From the NCBI RefSeq assembly GCF_000286835.2, contig NZ_AJYD02000038.1:2146194-2210193 (forward strand): a stretch of 64,000 nucleotides of DNA, given 5' to 3'. The DNA comes from Enterovibrio norvegicus FF-33 (GTDB lineage Bacteria; Pseudomonadota; Gammaproteobacteria; Enterobacterales; Vibrionaceae). Position 1 is the first letter of the stretch. Every line of letters begins with the position of its first letter. Positions 57,587-64,000 of this stretch are shown here, one piece after another. The notes below the pieces were generated by a model, which saw only the letters and a list, made by a program, of their open reading frames with translations, did no database searches and had not been told where the DNA came from. Both the position numbers and the translations under genes were made by a program.

Positions 57587-57880
57587 TTACAGCGTATAAC
57601 GTCGTTTTAAGGGGCGAAAAACATTAGCTTCACGCAAAAATACCACCTTAGACGCCATAAGTTGATATAACAAAATTTGCGGAGATGTTTTGCGTCCGCC
57701 TTCAAAACCTTTGTTATAAAGCTGCCACCCAAGCTGTTTGACTAGCCACACCTCGCCTTTTGCCTTTGCAAGCAGCCCTTGGGATGCTTGGTCTTTTCTG
57801 GCCATTGATGGCTTGTTTGCAACACTTTCAATGGTGAGCGGCGATCCAAAACCAAACCGCTTTTTTGTTGAGAAAACCAC
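57587..57880 (-). CDS. Uncertain ORF in tandem cassette copy 2
   Basis: A 97-residue frame equivalent to that in copy 1, with the shared segments MVFSTKKRF, IESVANKPSM, QLYNKGFEGGRKT and LREANVFRPLKRR. It crosses the unit border at its end. Whether it is translated is unknown; no clear ribosome binding site was seen. Confidence 0.35.
   Translation of the reverse strand: MVFSTKKRFGFGSPLTIESVANKPSMARKDQASQGLLAKAKGEVWLVKQLGWQLYNKGFEGGRKTSPQILLYQLMASKVVFLREANVFRPLKRRYTL
57594..57719 (-). repeat. VCR-type attC site, tandem cassette copy 2
   Basis: A 126-bp site with left core GTATAAC at 57594-57600 and right core GTTATAA at 57713-57719, nearly identical to the site in copy 1. Confidence 0.75.
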
Positions 57881-57936
57881 TGTGGTTTGGCGCTCAAAGT
57901 CGCTGCTTACATGTAAGTAAAATTACAGCGTATAAC

Positions 57937-58510
57937 AGTGTATTAGACCCAAAAATGGTGTGTTTAAACACACCATTTAGTCCAATAACAACAAACTGCT
58001 ATTCTACCATCAAGCGTAACGTTATGTTTTATAAAACTAAGATCCGAGTTCCAAAAGTTACACTGTTAAAGAAAGACAAATCGGTGTAATTGAAGATTAT
58101 GCACCGTCACCATCAGGGCTGCGTATCTAACCAGTACTTAAAACACGACAGATACGCTATCGGTCATTAGCTGAGAAGAGCCGCTGAGACATGGGAAATT
58201 CAGTGGCGCGGAATTTTGATGAGTTTCTACTCTCGCTCAAAAAGGGGCATAAACGAGCTAGATTCTAACCCTTTTCGACGGCAGCACGTTTCCAACCCTA
58301 GACTTCAGTGCTTCAAGCGAAACCTGCAAAGAACAGCATGAAGCAGATCTAGGTGTATCTTGAACCATAGTAAATGCAACAGCATTGCCTTTCACTTCAT
58401 AAACAATCCGACAGAAGGAAGTGTCACTGGCTCACGTCCTCTCAATCTGCAATTATATTAATCTAAGCCACATATTCTTGTTTCCAATTGCCTTAAAAAG
58501 CACTATCATC
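57937..58510. other. Gene-free region beyond the cassette array
   Basis: About 570 bp. It starts with the last cassette border, then the 26-bp palindrome at 57953-57978. A minus-strand open stretch (about 58250-58430) reads CRIVYEVKGNAVAFTMVQDT and then LQVSLEALKSRVGNVLPSKR before a stop; it looks like the tail of a lost gene, family unknown. An integrase gene or attI site would be expected on this side of the array, but I do not see one. Confidence 0.4.
57953..57978. repeat. 26-bp perfect palindrome
   Basis: AAATGGTGTGTTT and its exact complement meet at 57965/57966 with no spacer. It lies 17 bp beyond the last cassette border. On the minus strand it is followed by TTTGGG, a poor terminator tail. 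It could be a protein-binding site or a cruciform. Confidence 0.75.
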
Positions 58511-58616
58511 GCGCCGTTTTGGGGAGTAGTCATTCCGTCGCACTGTCGTCATCACGTAGCTTCCGCTACCGGCACGCGAGAACATAGCCATGCTGTGTTT
58601 TGACGAGACCAACGCC
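58511..58616 (+). promoter_or_regulatory. yybP-ykoY (manganese) riboswitch
   Basis: The leader of the TerC/Alx gene has the conserved elements of this class: GGGGAGTAG at 58521-58529, GTCATCA at about 58548-58554 and TGACGAGACC at 58601-58610, with GCGCCG and AACGCC able to close the basal stem. The class binds Mn2+, and Alx/TerC-type genes are its standard targets. The E. coli alx leader (PRE element) has the same layout. No covariance model was run. Confidence 0.87.
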
Positions 58617-58677
58617 ATTTATTCGCTTATTTTGCTTATAGCTGCGCGGTTGGTTAGGTATTCCCGTACCCCTATTT

Positions 58678-58694
58678 CCTCCGCGCACCGGAGG
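58678..58694 (+). promoter_or_regulatory. Hairpin covering the ribosome binding site of the TerC/Alx gene
   Basis: CCTCCG (58678-58683) pairs with CGGAGG (58689-58694), and the latter contains the GGAGG ribosome binding site five bases before ATG at 58699. This is a ready-made expression platform: the riboswitch state can decide whether the hairpin forms. Confidence 0.75.
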
Positions 58695-58698
58695 TGTC

Positions 58699-59661
58699 AT
58701 GTTCCTAAGTGAACTTTTTTCAGGCTATGAAGGCCTATTAGTTCTTACCTTGTTGATGCTTGGCATCGACTTATTGATCACACGTGGAAAAATCAGTTTT
58801 CGCAGCGCAGTAATGTGGAGTGTGTTCTGGTTCTCTCTTGCGTTTGCTTTCGCGGGTGCTATTTATCTATTTTGGCCCCACATGGCGCCAACCAGTGAAC
58901 TGACAAACGGTGAAGCCGCGACCTCGTTTATCACCGGTTATCTGCTGGAGAAATCTCTCAGCGTCGATAACTTGTTTGTATTTGCCCTGATCTTTGCGCA
59001 ATTCAAAGTGCCAGAAAATCACGTCCCTCGCATCTTGATGCTAGGTATCGTCGGTGCATTAGTGCTGCGTGGCCTTATGATTTCACTGGGCGCTCCGCTT
59101 ATCGCACAATTCCACGTCGTGCTTTACCTGTTCGGTTTCTTCTTGATCTGGACGGGCGTACAAATGTGGCGTCAGCATGGCGAAGAAAACGAATCGTTTT
59201 CTGACAGCTTTGCGGTAAGACTGGTGAAACGCTTCTTGCGCGTGAGTCCTGATTACGACGGCAACAAGCTGTTTACTCGCGATACGCTCGGCATTTTGGC
59301 AACCCCAATGCTGGTGGTTGTGATGGTGATTGCGATGACAGACGTGATGTTCGCGCTTGATTCCATTCCGGCCATCTTTGCGGTAACGCAAGAGCCGTAC
59401 TTGGTGCTAGCGGCTAACGTGTTTGCTTTGCTTGGCTTGCGCTCGCTGTATTTCGTGCTTGGCGGCATGCTGAACAAGTTCGCGTATCTACACCATACGT
59501 TGGCGTTTATGCTGTGCTTTATTGGTACGAAAATGCTGTTGATTGAAACGCCATTTGCTATCGCGACGCCTGTGTCGCTGGGTGTGATTTTGGCGTCGTT
59601 GACAATCGGTATCGGTGCGTCAATTTGGAAGCAACGTCAGCTCGAGAAAGTCGCTCTCTAA
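58699..59661 (+). CDS. alx: TerC/Alx family integral membrane protein
   Basis: A 320-residue inner-membrane protein with about nine membrane segments, the same length as E. coli Alx (321). Hallmarks of TerC proteins are present: ITGYLLEKSLSVDNLFVFAL in the third segment and the later DVMFALDSIPAIFAVTQEPY, both with the conserved acidic residues thought to bind metal. Alx is linked to manganese export and alkaline pH response; other TerC proteins help load manganese on secreted enzymes. Control by a Mn2+ riboswitch and an RBS-covering hairpin in the leader fits. It is a single gene with a shared terminator. Confidence 0.92.
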   Translation: MFLSELFSGYEGLLVLTLLMLGIDLLITRGKISFRSAVMWSVFWFSLAFAFAGAIYLFWPHMAPTSELTNGEAATSFITGYLLEKSLSVDNLFVFALIFAQFKVPENHVPRILMLGIVGALVLRGLMISLGAPLIAQFHVVLYLFGFFLIWTGVQMWRQHGEENESFSDSFAVRLVKRFLRVSPDYDGNKLFTRDTLGILATPMLVVVMVIAMTDVMFALDSIPAIFAVTQEPYLVLAANVFALLGLRSLYFVLGGMLNKFAYLHHTLAFMLCFIGTKMLLIETPFAIATPVSLGVILASLTIGIGASIWKQRQLEKVAL

Positions 59662-59736
59662 CCATTCTTAACCCACGTGGCCTTGACGTTCTCTCGGCAA
59701 CGTCTGTTAAAAAAAAGTCGAAATACGATTAAAGAA

Positions 59737-59775
59737 AACGGGCTCATTACTGAGCCCGTTTCATTTCCTTTTTTC
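59737..59775. terminator. Bidirectional terminator between alx and the LolA-like gene
   Basis: A 10-bp stem AACGGGCTCA/TGAGCCCGTT (loop TTAC) at 59737-59760. It is followed by T-rich sequence on the plus strand and by TTTTCTTT on the minus strand. Confidence 0.87.
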
Positions 59776-59800
59776 CAAGCCTGAAACTCCCCTCTTTCAC

Positions 59801-60601
59801 TTATCTCGACAAGGCCTGCAAACGTTGGCTTCTAAAATCGTTCTTATTCAATGGTTCACCAAATTGGTAATTCGACCAAACCATGACGGTTCTTCTGCCG
59901 TTAAGTTCATTGGTCATATCCAAATTGAGCGGTCGCCAGCGACCCTTGTCGGGCAAGGTATAGTCAGACAACAGTAACGTTTTTTCATGGACACCACGGC
60001 GATTATGGAAGATGACTTTTTGAGCTCGGTTGTGTTCCGTGTCCACCCAAATCACTCGCTTGCTGTATCCGGAATTTTCATTCATTGGATAGCTTTCGAT
60101 GACTTCGCAGGTCAGTTCGCTGTCAGGGCATGGCTCTGTTTTGAGCCATTTATAGGTATACTCATCCAATTCCTGTTTGGCGAGATCCTCATAGGAAAAT
60201 TCTGACGAGACAAACTTGCCAGAGACATTCGAACTGGAAATACGTTTGGTACGCGACGCGGCGGGCAAATAAAGCCACTGGTGATCATCGTCAGGCTCAG
60301 TTCTGGCATGAGTGAGCAATGCAATGCCTCGCATGTCGCCAGGTGACTCAAACACCAGTACATTGTATTCACTCGGCGTGTTACCCAGATCTTCAAGCGT
60401 TAGGCTACGAAACGACCGCTTAACCTCGCGATTACCGAGATATAAGATCATTTCGCCATCAGCACTTGAGGTGCCATAACCGCTATAGGACTGATCCATC
60501 TTCTCCGCTATTTCCCTTCCCTTCTCGGCATCATTGGCCAATAGATTGGGAGACATTAGGAGCAGCGTCACCGAAAGCATCAAGGGGGTAAACCTACGCA
60601 T
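59801..60601 (-). CDS. LolA-like periplasmic protein (outer membrane lipoprotein-sorting family)
   Basis: A 266-residue exported protein. The signal peptide covers residues 1-22 (FTPLMLSVTLLLMSPNLLA). The mature part has the COG2834 pattern: DGEMILYLGNREVKRSFRSL, then a loop with DDHQWLYLPAASRTKRISSSN, and SEFSYEDL, which together suggest a hydrophobic half-barrel of the LolA/LolB type that carries lipids. It starts one base after the stop of the MMPL exporter gene, so the two are coupled. It probably accepts a lipid or lipid-linked product from that exporter in the periplasm; the cargo is unknown. Confidence 0.83.
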   Translation of the reverse strand: MRRFTPLMLSVTLLLMSPNLLANDAEKGREIAEKMDQSYSGYGTSSADGEMILYLGNREVKRSFRSLTLEDLGNTPSEYNVLVFESPGDMRGIALLTHARTEPDDDHQWLYLPAASRTKRISSSNVSGKFVSSEFSYEDLAKQELDEYTYKWLKTEPCPDSELTCEVIESYPMNENSGYSKRVIWVDTEHNRAQKVIFHNRRGVHEKTLLLSDYTLPDKGRWRPLNLDMTNELNGRRTVMVWSNYQFGEPLNKNDFRSQRLQALSR

Positions 60602-60602
60602 A

Positions 60603-62957
60603 TCAAACCTCCTGTACAGTGTGTTGTCGCAACATGCGGTCTGCTGTGATCAGCAGTGCGGGAACAAACAGAAAATCGTACAGCAGCGCGGTGATCACCA
60701 CACCCAATGCTAACAAACCAAGATTGGCATTAATGGCAAAGCTAGACGTTGCCATTACCGCAAAGCCCAACGCAATGACAAGGGTGGTAACCATAAGTGC
60801 CAGCCCTATGCCTGAATAAACATCCACAACGGCCTGTTCAACAGCGTTCCCCTGCCGTCGCGAGTCTTGATATTTGGTAAGAATGTAGACGGTATCATCC
60901 ACAACGATACCCATGACCATTGCACCAACAACAGAGACAGCGAGATTAATCTCACCCACAAAGTAACCCCAAATGCCAAGCACAATGAGGATCGGCAGCA
61001 AGTTCGGCACTAAGCTAAATAGCCCCATTGTCCAAGACCGCCAAGCGAGTGAAAGTAAGATTGAAATGGTGACAATGGTTGTGAGGTTACCCAAAAGCAT
61101 CGACACACTGTTGCGCTCTGACACATACGCAAAGGCCAATGATAGGCCAGTGCCTGCCTGACCCGAGAGGAGTGGCGCATTTTGTTGCATCCAATCCTCT
61201 GCCGCCTGCTCAATAGCGATAGTGTCAGCAGATGAAAGGTTGTCCGTCATGATCGACAACCTAGACGAGGCATAATCCGGCGTAACGCGATCACTCAGGC
61301 TATGCCCATAAGGCGCTGATATTTCGTAGGTTGTTAGAAGTTGAGAACTAAGATACGGGTCGTCTGGCAGCTCGGCTGACGGTGTATTGTTAAACGCCTG
61401 ATGCAACCGCGCTAGGTGGTCTGGCAAGGCTATCACGGCATTCACATGTGGCTGCTCTCGAAGCCAATCAGCAAACGCGGCCACTTGTCTTAAGTAATCC
61501 GGATCAGCCACTGTTTTGCCTTCAGGCGCATCGAAGGAATACTCGATTAGCCCCATTCCGCCCCAATGATCTTGAACCAAGTCAGTCTGAACACGGAAAC
61601 TGTTTCTGTCATCAAAGTACTTTACAAAATTGTCATTGAACGTGATGAGCTGCAAGCCCAGTAGTGCGGTCACCGCTAAGGTTGAAAACACAAACAGAAT
61701 CCAGCTGGCATTGTTGCACACACGCTTGGCCATCTTCCCAAAATGAATCTTAGGCAGTGCTGGCAATGGTTTTGTGCGGCGACGTAGCCATGCGAGTAAA
61801 ACGAGTGGTGTCAACGTCAGGTTGACCACAAGGCTCGTTAACACCCCGAGCGCGGCAATGGTGCCGAGTTCACCAAACGGTTCGACATCTGAAAAGTTAA
61901 GGCTCATAAACCCAACAAACGTCGTTAAGTTAGTCAACGACAGTGGGACCACGTTGTAAGCCATAGCCGCAAGCACCACTTTATGCGGATCAACCTTAGG
62001 CATCACGTGTCGTAGTTGGTAGGTTTTCGCAATAATGTGGACAGCATTCGCGACCGCCAACACCAATATAATCAGCGGTGCTGCGCCCGACGCGGTATTT
62101 AACTGGAACCCCATCCATGCCACCGCACCCACAGCGCCAAGAATACTCAGCAGGATCACCATCAGCACAGTCAGCGAAGGAATCAACGCACGGAACAAGG
62201 CACCAATGAGTATCAACACCAGCAATATCATCGCGGGAACCAAAGAGCCAGAATCCGCATCGCTTGCTTCATTCAGGGCATAGTCGAGCATGACCAGTCC
62301 GGTGAGGTAAATCTGGTAGTCAGGGTATCGCTCTAGATACGCAGCCTGAAGCTCACGGGCATGAAGAGCCACGGTTTTCACAGCCTGTAAATCGTCACTC
62401 GACATGGCGACAGTCAAAAACACCGTTGCAGCATTGCCATCTTTGGCAATCAGATTTCCTACCACATCTGGGCGTTGTTCAAAAAAACGTGCCAGCGTTT
62501 GTTGCGTCTCGGGGCTTTGTTCTTCGCCAGATAAAATGAGGTCATAGACAATCATGCCGCCGCCATCCGCATCGGCGATGGGATCGATAAAGTTCACCAG
62601 TGATGTCACTTTGCGGGCGTAAGGCGACAACCAAAGTTCATCCGTCAGTTCACGTATCAATGTCAGTGTTTTTGGGCTGGTAGTTGACTCACCTTCCGGC
62701 GGAACCAACACAAACATGACATTTTCATCTTTGGAGTAATTCGCCTCAAGCTCATCCAGTGCAATTTTTTCTGGTGAACCGACAGCGAGAAAAACCCGAG
62801 CGGAATTATTAACCTCCAGTTTAGCGAGACCTCCCGCCAACAAAAATATCGCGCCCAACACGACAATCAAGGTGGTTTTGGTATGAGAAAGCACGTATGA
62901 AACCAAGCAAATTAGCCGTTTTTCAATGCCCAGTGGCTTATTTTTGTGCTCACTCAT
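60603..62957 (-). CDS. MMPL/RND family exporter
   Basis: A 784-residue inner-membrane transporter with twelve expected membrane segments in two repeats. Each repeat has one segment, a large periplasmic domain and five more segments. The first periplasmic loop begins near residue 45 (EVNNSARVFLAVGS). RND-type motifs VVDDTVYILTKYQDSR and ILLVLILIGALFRALIP are visible. Proteins of this group (MMPL, patched-like, HpnN) move lipids or other hydrophobic molecules. The start at 62957 overlaps the end of the SDR gene by 8 nt and AAGGA lies 11 bases upstream. The frame from 62984 is less likely. Partner genes are an oxidoreductase upstream and a LolA-like carrier downstream. Confidence 0.9.
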   Translation of the reverse strand: MSEHKNKPLGIEKRLICLVSYVLSHTKTTLIVVLGAIFLLAGGLAKLEVNNSARVFLAVGSPEKIALDELEANYSKDENVMFVLVPPEGESTTSPKTLTLIRELTDELWLSPYARKVTSLVNFIDPIADADGGGMIVYDLILSGEEQSPETQQTLARFFEQRPDVVGNLIAKDGNAATVFLTVAMSSDDLQAVKTVALHARELQAAYLERYPDYQIYLTGLVMLDYALNEASDADSGSLVPAMILLVLILIGALFRALIPSLTVLMVILLSILGAVGAVAWMGFQLNTASGAAPLIILVLAVANAVHIIAKTYQLRHVMPKVDPHKVVLAAMAYNVVPLSLTNLTTFVGFMSLNFSDVEPFGELGTIAALGVLTSLVVNLTLTPLVLLAWLRRRTKPLPALPKIHFGKMAKRVCNNASWILFVFSTLAVTALLGLQLITFNDNFVKYFDDRNSFRVQTDLVQDHWGGMGLIEYSFDAPEGKTVADPDYLRQVAAFADWLREQPHVNAVIALPDHLARLHQAFNNTPSAELPDDPYLSSQLLTTYEISAPYGHSLSDRVTPDYASSRLSIMTDNLSSADTIAIEQAAEDWMQQNAPLLSGQAGTGLSLAFAYVSERNSVSMLLGNLTTIVTISILLSLAWRSWTMGLFSLVPNLLPILIVLGIWGYFVGEINLAVSVVGAMVMGIVVDDTVYILTKYQDSRRQGNAVEQAVVDVYSGIGLALMVTTLVIALGFAVMATSSFAINANLGLLALGVVITALLYDFLFVPALLITADRMLRQHTVQEV

Positions 62958-64000
62958 TAAACACCCGTCCTTTTTTCTCGTCATACAATGTCATGAATTG
63001 CTTTTGGCAGATTCGAATACTGGGTAGTAATGCGTCAGAAAAAGACACACCATCTGCTTTCATGGCATTGATGGCGGAGCGGTCGAACGTCCAATTTCGA
63101 CTCGCTATTTCGAGGTTGGTACGACAAAACGCATTGAAAGCACGAACACGCGGAGAAAGACCCTGATAATCGAGCGAATCATTATCTGGTGCCCATTCCA
63201 ATGTGTTGGGTTGACCGATTTCGTCAAACAATAGTGACCACAAATCTTTCATGGTGGGCGCTTGTGATGAATCAGACACCACATTAATGATCTTGCCTTT
63301 GAACGGCTGGGACAATGCGTAACGCATGACAGAGATGAACGCGTCTTGATGGACAAAGTTCATCTGGGCATCAGGACAGGCAAGGCGCATCAAATCAATA
63401 TTGTTTGGCAGTAAACGTTTTGCGCCATCCCAAAGCTGATAGATGCCGTAGCGCTTTCCTGCATAGCTCCCTGTTCGACTGTCGCCTATCACCACCGAAG
63501 GGCGGATGATGAGATAATCTAACCCAGACTCTGACACCAAGCGTTCGGCTTTGCGCTTTGTGCGGGTATACATGGTGGGGTCATCGCCCTCGTCACCATA
63601 AATCCGCTCTTCAATAAAGCCATCACTGACTGCGGGCGCAAAAGCGGTCGAAATGTATACATGCCTGTCTATTCCTTTCGCTTTAGACTGCTCAAGTATC
63701 CAGCCCGTGAGCGCCACATTGACTGCATTGAGGTTTTCTTCGTTGAAGTATTCCACGGATCCGATGCAATTTATCACGGTATCAACACCTTCGATCTCTG
63801 GTGAGTCAAAGAGGTCATCGTTAAAGCAAACGGTGTCGAACAGGGCAGCAATCTCTTCATCACTCAAAGGCAGTATTGCCCCTGAGGCTTCAAGCGTTTC
63901 ACGCGCAAGTTTGACAATGTCAGCTTGCAGTTCATCAAACGTCGCCGGATCTCGGGACGCAATCACAATTTGGTGTCTGGCATCCATCAATATGGCGGGC
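62950..64000 (-). CDS. SDR-type NAD(P)-dependent oxidoreductase/epimerase, 5' end outside window
   Basis: At least 346 residues are visible; the frame runs off the window edge. PAILMDA directly after the edge looks like the residues after a Rossmann GxxGxxG, so only about 10-15 residues should be missing. The extended SDR pattern is clear: VDTVINCIGSVEYF, then HVYISTAFAP, YTRTKRKAERL with the catalytic Tyr-x-x-x-Lys, and LIIRPSVVIGD. Such enzymes include epimerases and fatty-acyl or sterol-type reductases. The MMPL exporter and LolA-like genes follow in the same operon, which suggests a role in making a lipid that is then exported; no substrate can be named. Confidence 0.85.
   Translation of the reverse strand, partial: PAILMDARHQIVIASRDPATFDELQADIVKLARETLEASGAILPLSDEEIAALFDTVCFNDDLFDSPEIEGVDTVINCIGSVEYFNEENLNAVNVALTGWILEQSKAKGIDRHVYISTAFAPAVSDGFIEERIYGDEGDDPTMYTRTKRKAERLVSESGLDYLIIRPSVVIGDSRTGSYAGKRYGIYQLWDGAKRLLPNNIDLMRLACPDAQMNFVHQDAFISVMRYALSQPFKGKIINVVSDSSQAPTMKDLWSLLFDEIGQPNTLEWAPDNDSLDYQGLSPRVRAFNAFCRTNLEIASRNWTFDRSAINAMKADGVSFSDALLPSIRICQKQFMTLYDEKKGRVFNE

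Larger units (their letters stand above)
57265..57936 (-). repeat. Tandem duplication of a 336-bp integron cassette
   Basis: 57265-57600 and 57601-57936 are the same length and about 90 percent identical by eye, each ending in GTATAAC at the high-coordinate side. The unit border coincides with the attC recombination point, so these are two related cassettes inserted side by side rather than a random duplication. Each unit carries a frame of about 95 codons. Confidence 0.85.

Noticed and set aside
57937..58510. Integron integrase or attI site at the right border of the array
   Set aside because: No tyrosine-recombinase motif in any frame and no attI-like core could be recognised.

Overview
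The window looks like chromosomal DNA of a marine member of the Vibrionaceae. Evidence: a CAI-1 quorum-sensing pair (CqsS/CqsA), two CheV coupling proteins, an OmpU/OmpL-type porin, a DUF496 protein, and recombination sites of the VCR type known from Vibrio chromosomal integrons. The gene set fits the Grimontia/Enterovibrio/Photobacterium side of the family, but genus cannot be fixed by eye.

Layout. 1-2.2 kb: two divergent CheV genes. 3.1-6.5 kb: the autoinducer receptor kinase cqsS convergent with the autoinducer synthase cqsA. 7.1-8.2 kb: a porin. 8.6-16.7 kb: a sigma-54 activator divergent from a six-gene ABC importer of the glycerol type (two ATPases, two permeases, a DUF2160 membrane protein and a large binding protein), with a sigma-54 promoter and an upstream palindrome between them. 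16.9-25.3 kb: hybrid histidine kinase, periplasmic binding-like protein, PilZ protein, 4-hydroxyphenylpyruvate dioxygenase, DUF2750, an AraC/EamA divergent pair and small proteins. 25.5-36.4 kb: a galactoside-use locus (ABC importer, LacI regulator, GH36 alpha-galactosidase, GH2 beta-galactosidase). 36.5-52.6 kb: mixed housekeeping and accessory genes, including glutaredoxin, a binding protein next to a GGDEF-EAL protein, a ModF-like ATPase, a YghU-type glutathione oxidoreductase, a DUF4105/DUF3015 pair, RidA, an AraC regulator and a ParE/Phd toxin-antitoxin pair.

52.6-57.9 kb is the most unusual part: a short array of integron gene cassettes, all with genes on the minus strand and separated by VCR-like attC sites, with no integrase in the window. 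Cassette cargo includes a membrane protein, a glyoxalase-fold protein, a protein resembling abortive-infection proteins at its N-terminus, a small TonB-like lipoprotein, a half-length MreB-like protein whose nucleotide-binding motif is lost, and two tandem 336-bp cassettes. One attC site is split by nested mobile DNA: an IS4-type transposase fragment and a REP-associated tyrosine transposase broken by one missing base.

58.5-59.7 kb holds a TerC/Alx family transporter under a yybP-ykoY (manganese) riboswitch with a hairpin that covers its ribosome binding site. 59.8-64 kb is a minus-strand operon of an SDR-type oxidoreductase (cut by the window edge), an MMPL/RND exporter and a LolA-like periplasmic protein.

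All assignments come from reading the sequence and remembered family features. No database search was run, and start codons were chosen from ribosome binding sites and family alignment where possible.
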